Shown here: positions 1 through 11,137 of the stretch, in pieces | Layout of the letters: each line of letters opens with the position of its first letter | Numbering within the stretch: position 1 is the first letter of the stretch | From: Entoloma clypeatum | Taxonomy: Eukaryota; Basidiomycota; Agaricomycetes; Agaricales; Entolomataceae | NCBI GenBank assembly: GCA_963565915.1 | Contig: OY751489.1 | Coordinates: 992,001 to 1,056,000 of the forward strand | Direction of reading: 5' to 3' | Length of the DNA stretch: 64,000 nt | Notes under the pieces: model-generated | Databases searched by the model: none | What the model was told of the DNA's origin: nothing | The model's input: the letters and a program-made list of their open reading frames with translations, nothing else | Translations under genes and position numbers: made by a program

Positions 1-385
1 TACTGCCCAATACCCAGTCAATCAACAGATTGTAGCGGGTGAGCCAGTTGTGTCCTAGAACCAAATTACAAGACGAATCGAGGGTTGTCACGTAAAATGC
101 GATGGTCAGAAGTTCACCGGAAGGAAATCAGAGAGGAAGATCAATAGATTGCGTGATATAAGTATTTGAAGAACCATCAAAAAGTTTCAAAACCATAGGT
201 GAAGGAATCGAAGTCGGAGATAAGTTTAAAGAAGAAATAAATCTGGTATCTGCGAAGCAATGTGTAGAACCAGAATCAATAAGAGTCTTTATCGGAAGAG
301 AATTGGAAAAGGTCGGAGATATCAAATCAATACATAGAGAGTTCGGATTTGAGAGAGCGGACACATTGAGTTGGAGGGTTTCCAA
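1..385 (-). pseudogene. Retropepsin fragment of Ty3/gypsy copy Gy-A
   Basis: Minus-strand aspartic protease piece of a Ty3/gypsy polyprotein. The catalytic triplet is seen in LIDSGSTHCFADTRF, and further on LGHNWL followed by a YNLLIDW segment matches the C-terminal part of gypsy proteases. One in-frame TGA lies near 126, where an Arg codon (CGA) would be expected, so this copy is broken. It follows the gag at 402-1428 directly and the rest of pol would lie off the left edge. Family assignment rests on motifs and on the adjacent gag; which lineage of gypsy it belongs to cannot be told from this piece. Confidence 0.75.
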
Positions 386-401
386 AGGTGCACGAAAGGA
401 G

Positions 402-1428
402 TCAACGCAATCCCCAGTACGTGCTGGAATCTGAGGACTGCTTACTATTTTTTTGACTCGGTCGTCTTCTCCGATTGGTCCTCAGCTTGGGCCACGCGGG
501 CCTTTGCTTTGGCGTTAGAAGACGATTTCTTCGAGCAGTCGGAAGCCCGATGACCAAAGTTGCCGCAAAACATGCATAAATTATTGTCAAATTGTCGTTG
601 GCGTTCTTGGGGAGTTAATTTCCCATCTTTGCCAAGTTTGTCGGAGAGGGCGGATTTTGGAGAGGTGGATGACGATTTTTGCAAGTTGGGTTTAGACGAT
701 GAGGAGTTGTTGTTGGAGAATGATGAAGCAGGGGTCTGTTTTTTGTCGGATTTGTCGGATTTGTCGGACTTCGGAGTAGATTTGTCGGAGGAGCACGATT
801 TCTCGCGTTGACGTTCCCAGTAGCAAGCATCAATGTTATGGGCCATTACTTTCAACTCGGCGAGAGTCTTTGGTTTGGGAAAAGTCCCCAAAACGTCCTT
901 GATGCGTTCCGCTAAACCGGTATAGTACCGATATTGGAGCGCACCATCATCCCACTGTGTGCGAGCAGAAAGACGTTTGAAGTCCACGTTGTAACGTAGG
1001 ATCTTCTGATTGTTGCGCATCCGAAGGTGATCCAGGCTATCCTCTGCTTCTCCGGTCGGATCGATAGGTCCGAATTCAGATCGGAGGATGTGCACAAAGG
1101 CAGACCAGTCGTCCAACCAGACAGAGTCGTTGTCGGACTCTCCCAAGAGGGTGGGCTCAAACCATTCGAGCGCGGTTCCTTGGAGGTACGACAGAGCAAA
1201 ACTGACTTTGTTATCATTGTTGTCAAAGGTGGGGTTGTTTCAGAAATATAGTGTGCATTGTGCGAGGAAACTGGTGAGTTTCCGAGAGTCGGAACCGTCA
1301 AAAGTGTCGGGTTCCTTCGACTTCTTTTTCGGAGTTTTCGGAGTCTCTCTACGTCGGAGCTCCTGCGTCATAAGCATAATTGCTTCGGCGAGGTTTGGAG
1401 TTTGCTCGCAATGGAAAGGATTGTTATC
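402..1428 (-). pseudogene. Gag of Ty3/gypsy copy Gy-A
   Basis: Capsid/nucleocapsid protein of a gypsy element, minus strand. A retrotransposon gag (capsid) segment runs from about 1400 to 830 and contains the ALSYLQGTALEWFEP core. A basic Ser/Asp/Lys-rich linker with tandem SDK triplets (about 735-800) precedes a CCHC zinc knuckle at about 534-574 (C-x2-C-x4-H-x4-C). There is an in-frame TGA near 1240. The gag N-terminus that is present in Gy-B (17788-17923) is missing here: the LTR is fused to an internal gag position, so about 200-300 nt have been deleted. It is still rich in TCGGA motifs, unlike its decayed relative at 9904-11137. Confidence 0.75.
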
Positions 1429-1914
1429 GTCATAAGAACTGATCGACAAAACGTCGGAGCTACGTCGGACGCGTCGGAAAGTCAGAGGGTCAAAGCGCGT
1501 GCAACGTAGGGGCAAGGACTTGGCTTCAACTTGTGTGTTGCGCCCTCGCTAATACGTTGGTGTCCTTATTTCAGAGGATCAGAGGATCGGAGGTTGGAGG
1601 TCAGACTCAAGTTAAGAGTCGGAAAGAGGACGGGAGGTGTGATGTCGAATCTAAGTTGATATTCTAACTGAAGCTAATACATGATTCTACATAAGTTTAA
1701 ATACTATGTCGGAGGACGTGTGGCTTCGTCGGAGTCGGATAACGAGTGGCTGTCGGAGATTCTTAACATAAGTAAAATGGTCGGATGTAAGTAATGTACG
1801 TAGTAACAAGATTCATAACAGTAAGTATGCATAATAAGTATTAGTCAAAATGTCAGAGGTGTCGGAGGTGTCGGGATTGGTCGGAAATCGTCGGAATGGA
1901 TCGGAATGTAACAG
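1429..1914 (-). repeat. 5' LTR of Gy-A (sense minus)
   Basis: Aligns over its length with the LTR at 17971-18440. The outer end is ...TGTAACA on the plus strand, which reads TGTTACA at the start on the minus strand. It carries TTTAAATA at about 1705-1712 (TATTTAAA in sense). The inner end is approximate because it is fused to internal gag by a deletion. Its outer edge abuts the truncated 3' end of Chr-1. Confidence 0.65.
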
Positions 1915-1989
1915 GTGTTGAAGTGCACTGCTTTGGGAGAGGCAATGTGGAGGTTGGACATGGTGCAAGAGGATGTGGGTCATTGGATT

Positions 1990-2457
1990 CAAAGATGGTG
2001 AGTTTGTTTGTAAAGACCCAGTGTTTCTTGGGCTCTTTTTAAGTTGGATTCCGGTTCCCACGTGTTGTCACTTGATGGGTATCCCATCCACTTGACCAAA
2101 TATTTGTACCCTCTGCCCTGTCGCTTGTGGGTAAGGATTGCTTCTACTTCGTACTCCTGTTCTTCCTCAATTAGATCAGGAGGGGGGTTATGGAAGTTCA
2201 GTCTGTGTGTGTCGTTTTCTCAATATGGTGTCAACAAGGAGGCGTGGAACACGGGGTGGATCTTTCATTGTTCTGGAAGCTTCATTTGTATGTCAGGGGT
2301 CCAAGTACCCCGGCAATAATGAAGGGTCCTTCTCTTTTAGGTGCCAGTTTTCTAGAAGGGTATCTGATTCGGAGGTTCTTCCCTTCAAGCCATACCTGTT
2401 CTCCTTTTCCAAATGGAGTGAAGCCTTGTGTTGATCTTTCAGCCATTGTCTGACAGG
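1990..2457 (-). pseudogene. Integrase C-terminus and chromodomain of Chr-1
   Basis: Reading the minus strand gives a segment with EYEVEAILTHKRQGRGYKYL, then VKWMGYP and NTWEPESNL. This is a canonical chromodomain with its aromatic cage-type residues (Y, W, W) at about 2165-2040. The preceding stretch up to 2457 is the integrase C-terminal region but contains stops and frame changes. In chromoviruses this domain follows integrase and guides insertion into chromatin marked by histone modification. Here it fixes the lineage of Chr-1. The ORF ends next to the Gy-A LTR without a 3' LTR of its own. Confidence 0.7.
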
Positions 2458-3255
2458 CTAGTTCATGGCTGCCAGTGCTTCATCTCTTGCTTGTTTTAGC
2501 TCTTTGAGCCGTTCTTCTACACTTGGCACATTTGTCTTGTCAAATGCCAGTGGTATGTCTCTTGGTTCGTATCCCATCATTAAGTAGAATGGGGATCGCT
2601 TTGTTGTGGAGTGGGTTCTTTGATTGTGACAGAACTCCATTGTTGAGTTGTGATCGTGCCATGTTTCAGGATTGTTCGAACAGAACATCCAGAAATAGAT
2701 CTCAAGTTCCTGATTTGCACGTTCCATCTCTCCATCAGTTTGAGGATGGTAAGCCATGCTCATCATCAATTTGATTCCTAGGAGTCGTCCTAGTTCTCTG
2801 AAGACCTGAGAGGCACATTGTGGCCCTCTGTCAGACAGAATAGAGTCTAGGAGTCTAAATCTTTGGTACACGTGGTCCAAATAAAGTTTGGCGGTGAGGT
2901 TCGCATCGGTGGTTTTGGTACAAGGGATGGAAATTACCCCCTTTGTAGAACCATGGTCTACTACGACCATGATACTGTCAAATCTGTTGCTCTCAGGCAG
3001 GTCTGTGATGAAGTCAATCGTTGTCTGGGAGAATGGTCTAGCATCTTTTTGTGCCTTGATCAGCATCAATCCAGGGTTTGTGGGGTGTGTGTTGACTTTC
3101 ATTTGTTGGCAGGTTGCACATCCTCCAACATAATTCTTGATAAACATGTACATTCCTGGCCACCAATAGTTTTTCCTAACCAATTCCAGGGTTTTTAGAT
3201 GTCCTGGATGTCCGCTTGGTAGGGAGCCATGGTATTGTTTTGTTATTCCCGGCAC
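2458..3255 (-). pseudogene. Integrase core of Chr-1
   Basis: Open 265-codon segment of a Ty3/gypsy integrase. The HHCC zinc-binding N-domain is seen as HPGH ... CATCQ. The DD35E core is visible: [10 protein letters not shown] (first Asp), [13 protein letters not shown] (second Asp) and [11 protein letters not shown] (Glu), with the usual AYHPQTDG between the last two. It overlaps the RNase H ORF by 13 nt in another frame (3243-3255), where a frameshift has separated it from the rest of pol. All catalytic residues are still there, but the polyprotein as a whole is broken. Confidence 0.85.
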
Positions 3256-4135
3256 AGAGTCTCATCTGGCAGTACGTAACATCTGTCATGGAAGAATAAT
3301 ATCCTGTCTTCTGTTCTCCATTCTGATAAATGGGATTTAATTGGTGGGGTTTCTGATTCTTTTAGGGCAGCGATGGCTTTTGAGAAGAGCTCATTGTTCT
3401 CGGTTGCTTTTAGAATATCTCCTTGTAGCTCAAGGTCCACTGTCTTGATGAAGATGTCATCTGGTAAGACAATGATGTCTTCATTGTCGGTATCTTCTTT
3501 GGGTATGTGGTCTGGTTGCCTTGACAAGGCATCTGACTGGATCATCTTTGCTCCTGGGGTGTGTACCAATTTTAGCTCAAACTCAGAGAGATACAATCTC
3601 CACCGTGCTTGTCGTCTGTTCAATTTCTGGAGTTCCCGGTAATACATCAAGTTTTTGTGATCTGACAGCACAACTGTCGGGAATGGTGACCCAAGGAGGT
3701 AATGCCTCCAGGTTTCCAGTGATTGGATAATTCCGAAGAGTTCCCAATCATAGATCTCATAGTTTTGTTCTGCCGCAGAGAACGAGTGCGATATATATCC
3801 GCAGGGGTGCCAGTCTCCATTTACATCTTGCTGGCGCAGTACTGCTCCTGTTGCCCATTTGGATGCATCAGATTTTATGATGAACGGTTTGTCAGTGTTT
3901 GGCATTAAGAATACAGGTGATTCCGCAAATTTGTCCTTTAACATGTCAAATGCTGTTTGGCAGTCCTCATTCCATTCCCATTCCTGATCCTTTTTGGTCA
4001 GATCATTCAGGGGTTTGGCAATGTCCGAGTAGTGTCTGATAAATCTTCGATAGAAGTTTTCAAATCCCAGGAAGGATCTGACCTGCTTCACAGTCACGGG
4101 TTCTGGCCATTTTGCTATCCCTGATAATTTAACGG
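3243..4135 (-). pseudogene. RT thumb/connection and RNase H of Chr-1
   Basis: Begins with the end of reverse transcriptase (VRSFLGFENFYRRFI) and continues into RNase H with IIKSDASKWATGAVL (first catalytic Asp), then YEIYDWELFGI (Glu) and LSDHKNLMYY (Asp), and the post-RNase H segment LVHTPGAKMIQSDALSR. The upstream RT half lies at 5923-6650; the two are separated by an inserted LTR-like sequence flanked by the duplicated bases ACGG. The protein frame on the two sides rejoins exactly if the insert and one duplicate are removed. Confidence 0.85.
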
Positions 4136-5922
4136 TGAAAAGTGAGTTTGTGACGAGCGCCAAAAATGCGAGAGACTCTGGTCAGAGCTCTACAAACACC
4201 TCAAACACCCAACAACACTCTCAACAAATAGTTCTAGGGGTGGTGGGAAAGAACCACTTATTTTGTAAGTAGGTTTGGTTCATTTGCCTTTGTAGAATAT
4301 CAACTCGCGAGCGCGCATTGATATTCTGAGTGTAATTCAATAATATAAAATTAAGGAATTGGATTTTTGTCACGGAGACGGTTCACTGAGCACACGGAGC
4401 TAAGAGACAGAAGAGGGGGCCTCGTTCTAATCTACTGTACATGGCAGGAAACTACGGGCCTTTATACACAGAGAGCATTCAAAAATAAATAAAGTTTATT
4501 ACAAGTAAATGTCTAAAATCAAATAGGTAACTAATTTAATAGCCTTCCAAAGCTTGGTATATGTTATTTCCATAAGTTTTCCATTCATCGAGAGGGTTAC
4601 GGACCCTAGCGGAGCGGAGTGTTGTCAATGCGTCCACGCGCGAGCATTCTAGAGCGCCGCATCAATATTGATCAGGACGATCAAATCCCCGGTTGCCATC
4701 AATCAAGGGTCCAAAGTGTCAGGACCGGATCCTGTCCATCAAAAGCGATCAACAACCCCGTTTCCAGGGTGCATTCTATTTCCGGTAAGTTCACATGGCT
4801 CAGCATCATGGCATCAGTGACTGGCTGCCTTGTTCTGTGATGCGTTCGGTACAGTGCGTCGCGTTCGAGATAATAAATCCCCCATGCCTCTGATTGTCCA
4901 TATATAGTAATAGTCAATGGATAGGGTGATAGACCATAGAATATTGGTATTAATGTTGGCCCCTCAATGGTCTTATCCATTAAGAATAGAATTATTGTGT
5001 CAAGTCTATGGTTAAGCCCTCAGAATGTGACTGTTCCCATGATCATGACTAAAGGTGGTCCAGTGGTATGTAGACTCTCTAGGTAGCCAGTAGTACCATC
5101 AGTTCCAATAGAATGTGTTTAATGGGAGCAACATTATATTTGTTATATCCGTCTCCGAATCTCCGATCCGCTCCGATCGTCCTCCGACATTCCGGACATC
5201 TGTTACCTCCACGTCTCCGCACGTTGCCATTGTGCATTTCATATTCATAACTCCATGCCCTTATCCATTTCATATTCATATTCCCGTTTACTTATGCATC
5301 GCCTTTTCCGCATGGTCCGTTGACCAACATCTCCAATGTTCGTTACAGTCGCTGGCAACTTACGCCACAACTCCGGACCTACTCCGACCATCTCCGTAAA
5401 GTAATCTCATTTAGGTATTTAAGCTCGTACCATACCTGTAGTTCCTCAGTTCGAATATCAACAAAGTTCACTCCTCTACTCCCCGTTCATGCCAGAGATC
5501 CTCGCTGTGGTACGATACGCCGACGACATCCTCATCTACTGCTCTTCCTCCATCGTTACCCTTTGACGAGCTCAGTACTGTGTCCGAGTCACAACTCCGA
5601 CGTCGTCCGACCATTTCCACGTCAACGTGTCTCTCACCGAGATCTTTCCGAGAACCTCCGCATCTCCGACCTCTCCTCCGACCTCCTGAAATTGGGACAC
5701 CTTATCCAACAAACGGCGGCGCAACACATGCGTTGAAGCCATGTCCCTCCCCTTTGTCGTTCCTCCGCATCTCCGGAGTTTCCGCTCCGGTCTCAGTCCT
5801 TCGTCCGACCTCCGATGGACTCCGACAAAGCTCCGACGTTTCACCTACTTAACAATATTCTTTTATTGATAAAAGTGTGGGATTTATGCATTTTCATGCA
5901 CAGCCACACAGCGGTCGTATCA
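4136..5922 (-). mobile_element. LTR-like insert in Chr-1 RT (TG...CA, ACGG duplication)
   Basis: Interrupts a Chr-1 RT codon run. It begins TGAAAAGTGAG and ends GTATCA on the plus strand and is flanked by ACGG at 4132-4135 and 5923-5926 (AACGG if the end is placed one base earlier). Without the nested solo LTR (5141-5854 plus 5 bp) it is about 1.07 kb. On the minus strand it starts TGATAC, ends TTTTCA and has TATAAA (4461-4466), so I read it as a solo LTR in minus orientation. No ORF with recognisable function. Confidence 0.6.
5141..5854 (+). repeat. Solo LTR, nested in the 4136-5922 insert
   Basis: Starts TGTTATATCC, ends CTACTTAACA, and is flanked by perfect 5-bp duplications ATATT (5136-5140 and 5855-5859). 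The 714-bp sequence aligns, inverted, with the solo LTR at 49387-50078. It has TATTTAAG near 5413 and is dense in CTCCGA motifs. ORFs in it are incidental. Confidence 0.85.
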
Positions 5923-6650
5923 ACGGGGTCCATCACAATTTCCTTTTCTTTGATAATGAGTCCGAGGTATTCACATTGCCTGACTCCAAATTCGCATTTT
6001 TCCAGGTTGAGATAGAGGTCATTCTCTATCATCTTTCTGAGTACGTGAAGCGTTCATTTGGTGTCAATTTCATCATTGACTGAGAATATGAAGATGTCGT
6101 CCAAATAAATGAGCAACCATCCTTCTTCTGGTTCTTCTTTGAAGATTTCATTCATCATCGCCTGAAATGTGGGTGGCATGCCTGCCAGTCCAAAGAAGGC
6201 AACCAACGGTTCATACAACCCTCAATTGGTTTTGAATGCAGCCTTCCATTCATTGCCAGGTTTGATCTGTATGTTGTTGTATCCCCAACACATGTCCAGT
6301 TTAGTAAAGACTTTTGCTCCTTTCAGTTTGTCCAGTAAATCTCCGACCAGGGGTAATGGGTATGCATTCTTTACCGTTCCTTCATTCAATCACCAATAGT
6401 CCTGACATGGTCTGAGTTTATCTGAGTCCTTTTTAGCCATGAAGAAAAAGGGTGATGCCATTGGTGATTTCGAGGGTCTGATGTACCCCTTTCAAAGGTT
6501 CTCATCAAGGAATTCATCCAATTTTGTTTGTTCTTCTGGTGACAAAGGATAAATTTGCAGTCTTTCGGGGTGAAGTCTGGTTTCAAGTCAATTGCGTAGT
6601 CCCATGGTTTATGTTCCGGTAATCTCTCAGATGCCGTTTTCTCGAACACC
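5923..6650 (-). pseudogene. Reverse transcriptase palm/fingers of Chr-1
   Basis: Minus-strand RT with frameshifts. Recognisable are [20 protein letters not shown] at the N-side (about 6640-6580), the catalytic YLDD motif followed by IFIF near 6090-6110, and FGVRQCEYLGLIIKEKEIVMD at the end. Both catalytic Asp of the YLDD box are retained, in contrast to Chr-5 and Cop-1. Several in-frame stops and a change of frame near 6490-6560 break it. It joins to 4135-3243 across the LTR-like insert. Confidence 0.75.
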
Positions 6651-6667
6651 TTCTGATACTGATCGTA

Positions 6668-7474
6668 TCATTCTGGTAGTTCTTTCTTTGGTTTGTCTGC
6701 AGTGTCTGTGTTGTGTGAGAGTTTCTGGGAGATTGAAGTTTTGGCTTGGATCCAAACATCCTCCATGGATTCGTCCGTTGTGACATATGTCCTGAATAGG
6801 TTGAGGTCATCATCTGATTCTTCATCTATCCTTTTCAAGATAGGTCCATTTGCCGGTAGAGCTTCCTTTTTTGGTTTAAGGGTCTCTTCATCATCAATTT
6901 CTTCTATTGTCACAAAGATCCTTTGTTTAGGTTGTTCTTTCATCCATGCTGCAATCGCAATGGGTTTCTTGTCTTTTGACGCCAAGAGCTCGTCAAATTT
7001 CTTCCTCATGACTTCTGCTAGGGTCTTCTTGAACCTGATAGTTTTGATATCCAAGGTTCCTTTTTCCCAATTAATCTTTGGGTTGTATTGTTTCAACCAT
7101 GGTAACCCCAAAATGGCAGTTTCCTTTCCAAGTCCGGTGACCAAGAATCTGATGTTGAGTTCTTTGTCATCAATCCAGATTTTCTTCCATGTGCAATGGG
7201 TGATCATCCCTTCTTTGTTCTTTGTTCCATCCACATTGAACACACGAATGGGCTTTAGTAACGGAATAAGCTCCATTCGGTTGGCTGTAGCAAACTTCTG
7301 ATCCAAGAAGGTTCCTCCTGCTCCTGAGTCTATCAGGGCGTTTATCTTTAGTCTTTCATCAATGTTTTCTCCTTCTCCTGACATTGCAATGGGGATCGAA
7401 AAAGATTTGTCATTCATGTTGGCTACAATTACAGGGGATAAGGAGATTGAAAACTGAGCAGGGGCTGACATCAA
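6668..7474 (-). pseudogene. Protease and linker of Chr-1
   Basis: Open 268-codon segment. The retropepsin motif is NALIDSGAGGTFLDQKFA, followed by the usual LGLPWLKQYNPKINW region that marks the C-terminal half of fungal gypsy proteases. The rest is an acidic/lysine-rich linker before RT. It follows the gag zinc-knuckle segment (7486-7728) in a different frame with no gap, as expected for a former gag-pol junction or a later frameshift. Confidence 0.8.
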
Positions 7475-7485
7475 TACAGGCCACT

Positions 7486-8659
7486 TTATTGAAAACCCTG
7501 TTTCTCCATTTCGGAGATTAAGGCATCTTGTTCCTCATTTGGTAAGTCTTTAAAAATGCCTCGGATATGGGCATATGCGTCGGAAGCTTTCTTGAACATG
7601 TTGTTTGCAACCAGGGTCTTTCCTCCTTTGTGTGCATCAGCACAATGTCCTGCCTGATGGCAGACGAAGCACAACCCTTTTTTAAAGTGGTTGTCTCTTT
7701 CTTTGGCAGTCATCCGGTCAATATCCATGGTATTCGGGTCTGGAGCGAAGTGTATGTTTCGGGGTGCAGGGTTATAATTAACCTTGAATTTCTTTTTTCC
7801 CCCATCTGGTCTAAGTCAAATTTGAGAGACTGCCTTGGCCCTTCTCCACTGGTTGTCCAACCTGGACGCCGGGGTGTACCATTCATCAATTGTTCCTGGG
7901 ACCTTATCAAGGCCCAAAATCTTGTCTCAGAGCACATGGGGTAATGCCTCCATGAAGTAGTCTTTGAGAGATCGCTCCTCTGTGATCAGACTCTCTGAAA
8001 CCCATAGTTTAAATTTTTCCACATATTCGTCGGCTGTCATGCCTTCCATTTTCTGCGTTTTCATCATTGTCAACGCATCTCCTTCTTTGTTGACTGGGGA
8101 GAATGATTTCCTTAGTTTCTCAATGATGTCCGAGTATTTCGGGTACACGGTAACTCCGGCGGTGGTGATGTCCCTGTGCCAGGATTCCTTCCATGGCCCA
8201 GCGGTTTTTCCCTTCATGTACGAGACAGTGAAGAGGATTTTCTTCTTGTCAGAGTTGTAGACGTCATCATTCATTTCCAAATACAAATTTGCATCCAACA
8301 AAAATTCAGACAGTTTCCTTCTGTCTCCATTGAAGATCGCCGGCGGGCTGATCTTGATTTCTTTTTCTGGGGTTTTTGCCTGAGAAGTCATTTCTACAGG
8401 TGTAGATTTAACTGGGGTGTCTGGGGTCTTTGGTCTGGGTGCAGTAACAGCAACAGCTGGTGGTGGTCAGATTCATCTCAGAGAGAGGTATGAAGGTGAT
8501 GTGGGGTTGACTGGTACAAAAGAGGAGGTTACTCATCTGTACAGTGTCAGCAGTTGTCATGGTGTAACGGGTGCGTCAATAAACTCCTGTTCATCTTCTG
8601 AGTCGGATGAGACTCCAAAGGTTGATTGTTGGGGAGGAATCTTTGCGTCTAAAACCATG
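7486..8659 (-). pseudogene. Gag of Chr-1
   Basis: The likely start codon is at 8659 (MVLDAKIPP...), 32 nt inside the candidate LTR. An acidic N-terminal stretch soon hits a TGA (near 8560) and further stops. The capsid-like domain (8391-7927) has FNGDRRKLSEFLLDANLYL and the GKTAGPWKESWH core. The nucleocapsid end at 7486-7728 has one CCHC-like knuckle, CFVCHQAGHCADAH, in which the final Cys of the consensus is replaced. Frameshifts separate the parts. No function is left beyond its use as a lineage marker. Confidence 0.7.
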
Positions 8660-8691
8660 GTGGGTTGACAACATAGATCAGCTTGATCTTT

Positions 8692-8993
8692 TGTTACAGC
8701 GAGAGCCTACAATCGGTCCAAGTATCAAATCATGTGGGTTCGTACTGGTTCCACAACAAGTCCCTGAATAGATCGACTTGGTCAAGGTCAGTGAGTTCCT
8801 CAGAAGGACGACTCGGTTTGGTCTGAGCAGAGCTATACAAAAGGGGAATGGTCTGAGTCAGTATGAGTCATAGCACTGATAGAGAGGACACATGTCCCAG
8901 AGTCATCGGAGTTAAGTGAAACGGGGTCGGATAGGGATTGAGGGTCGAGGGGTTGTGTGAAGGTGCATAGGAAGAGGGTAAAAAAGTGTAACA
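8692..8993 (-). repeat. Candidate 5' LTR of Chr-1
   Basis: 302 bp with inverted ends TGTTAC...GTAACA, lying 32 nt upstream of the Chr-1 gag start in the right orientation. A weak TATA (TGTATAGC in sense) is at about 8832-8839. No partner LTR and no target duplication were found, and I could not find a primer-binding complement, so this is a positional inference. Confidence 0.45.
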
Positions 8994-9903
8994 AAACATT
9001 GGTAAAAGTTTGCAAAACCTAAAAAGGACTGGATGTCCTTCACTCTGCGTGGTTCAGGCCAATCCTGAATAATCTTGACTTTCGCTTCCAACATTTTGGG
9101 TCTGTCGGGAGAAAGGATAAATCCAAGATATTCTACAGTTTCGGCAGAGAAGTCGCACTTGTCGGCGCGGGCATAAAGACCGTGTTGTCGGAGTCATCAG
9201 AGGACTTCTCAGACATGTTTTTTGTGTTCCTTGGGTTTGTCAGAGTAGATCAGAATGTCATCGAGGTAAATGGTAACACAGTTGTCCAAAAGGTCGGAGA
9301 AGATGTTGTTCATAAAATGTTGGAAGGCTGCAGGTGTGTTAGACAATCTGAATGGCATGACTAACCATTCAAATGATCCATAGCGAGTGCAGAATGCAGT
9401 TTTCCATTCAATACCTTCAGTGATGCAGACTAGGTGGTATGCATGTTGGAGGTCTATGGTGGTATAAACACGTGCTTTGCCGGCAGTGGCTAAGAGGTCA
9501 GAGATGAGCAGAAGTGGGTATTGGTCTTCTTCGTGATTTTGTTCAGTCCTCAGTAGTCAACGCAGAGTTGGAGCGATCCATCTTTCTTTCAGACAAAGAG
9601 GATCGGAGTGCCATGAGGTGAACTAGAAGGTTTTATGAAACCGATGTTGAGGTGCTTGTCGATGAAGTCTCAGAGGGATCCAAGTTCAGATTGCAAGAGT
9701 GAGTACATCAGACCAATTGGAGGGGAAGTACCTTCCTCCAAATTGATCTTGAGGTTGTAAGATTGGTGGGGTGCAAGGGTGTCGGCTTTTTTCTTACTGA
9801 ATACATCAGCAAAATCATGGTATTCCTTGGGTATGCCAGAGAGGTTGGGAGCATCATTGGAGATGGATGTGGAATTGGTGGAGATGTCAGAGAGGTAGAG
9901 AGT
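8994..9903 (-). pseudogene. Reverse transcriptase fragment of Gy-B
   Basis: Minus-strand Ty3/gypsy RT with many stops. Recognisable in order: protease-RT linker with FADVFSKKKADTLAPH, then SPHGTPILFV and [24 protein letters not shown], the catalytic [12 protein letters not shown], and [20 protein letters not shown], where it is cut off at the Chr-1 LTR. Most stops are TGA where Arg or Trp is expected. The protease and the end of gag are deleted: at 9903/9904 it jumps from RT linker to gag C-terminus. It belongs with the gag at 9904-11137. Confidence 0.75.
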
Positions 9904-11137
9904 CAGAAAAGGTCAGAGATATCAAATCAATACATAAAGAGTTCAGATTTGAGAGAGCAGACACATTGAGTTGGAGGGTTTTCAAAGGTGCATGAAAGGA
10001 GTCAATGCAATCCCCAGTACGTGCTGGAATCTGAGGACTGCTTACTATTTTTTTGACTCGGTCGTCTTCTCCAATTTGTCCTCAGCTTGGGCTGTGTGGG
10101 CCTTTGCTTTGGTGTTAGAAGATGATTTCTTCAAGCAGTCAGAAGCCCAATGACCCATGCTGCTGCAAAACATGCATGAATTGTTATCAAATTGTCGCTG
10201 GCATTCTTGGGGAGTTAATTTCCCGTCTTTGCCAAGTTTGTTGGAGAGGGCAGATTTCAGAGAGGTGGATGACATTTTTGTTGCTGTTATGAGTTGGGTT
10301 TAGACGATGAGTTGTTGTTGGAGGATGATGAAGCAGGGGTCTGTTTCTTGTTGGATTTGTTGGATTTGTTGGACTTCGGAGTGGATTTGTCAGAGAAGAG
10401 TGATTGCTCACGTTGACGTTCCCAGTAGCAAGCATTGATGTTATGGGCCATTATCTTCAACTCGGCCAGAGTCTTAGGTTTGGGGTAGGACCCTGAAATA
10501 TCTTTGATATGTTCCGCTAAACCGGTATAGTACCAATATTGGAGCGCGCCATCATCCCACTGTGTGCGAGCAGAAAGACATTTGAAGTCCACATTGTAAT
10601 GTAGGATCTTCTGATTGTCACACATTCAAAGGTGATCCAGACTGTCCTCTGCTTCTCCAGTTGGATCTATTGGTCCGAATTCGGATCAGAGGATGTGCAC
10701 AAAGGCAGACCAGTCATTCAACCAGACAGTGTTGTCGTTGGACTCTCCCAAGAGGGGGGCTCAAACCATTTGAGCACAGTTCCTCGGAGGTATGACAGAG
10801 CGAAACTGACTTTGTTATCATCGTTGTCAAAGGCGGGGTTGTTTCAGAAATAGAGTGTGCATTGTGCAAAGGAACTGGTGAGTTTCCGAGAGTCAGAGCT
10901 GTCAAAGATGTCAGGTTCCTTCAACTTCTTTTTTGGAGTCTTTGGAGTCTCTCTGTGTCAGAGCTCCTGCGTCATAAGCATAATTGCTTCAGCGAGGTTT
11001 GGAGTTTGCTCGTGATGGAAAGGATTGTTGTCATCGAAAGGAGAGGTCAGAGATTTGTGAGAATGACGGGATCCTTCAGGAATCGGAGGTACCTGTGTCT
11101 GAGGTGTTCAGAGATGAGGTGTCAGAGATATGGGGTC
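9904..11137 (-). pseudogene. Gag of Gy-B, CpG-decayed, C-terminal part
   Basis: Aligns base by base with Gy-A gag (about 330-1425) but with most TCGG changed to TCAG or TTGG, that is CpG to CpA/TpG. The knuckle reads CMFCSSMGHWASDC and the SDK-repeat linker has become SNK. Stops have arisen in several places. Its N-terminal part continues at 17788-17923 on the other side of Chr-2, whose insertion duplicated GGGTC. This gives a dated order: Gy-B decayed and was hit by Chr-2. Confidence 0.8.

Larger units (their letters stand above)
1915..8993 (-). mobile_element. Chr-1, decayed chromodomain Ty3/gypsy element
   Basis: In sense order on the minus strand: candidate 5' LTR (8692-8993), gag (8659-7486), protease (7474-6668), RT (6650-5923), interruption by an LTR-like insert (5922-4136), RT end plus RNase H (4135-3243), integrase (3255-2458) and chromodomain (about 2457-1990). 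The 3' LTR is missing: the chromodomain end runs straight into the Gy-A LTR at 1914. Its right end abuts a Gy-B RT fragment, so Chr-1 probably inserted into or recombined with Gy-B. No target duplication can be checked because one end is lost. Confidence 0.8.

Noticed and set aside
8692..8993. A solo LTR with its own target duplication
   Set aside because: Flanks TCTTT and AAACA do not match; position before gag fits a 5' LTR of Chr-1 better.
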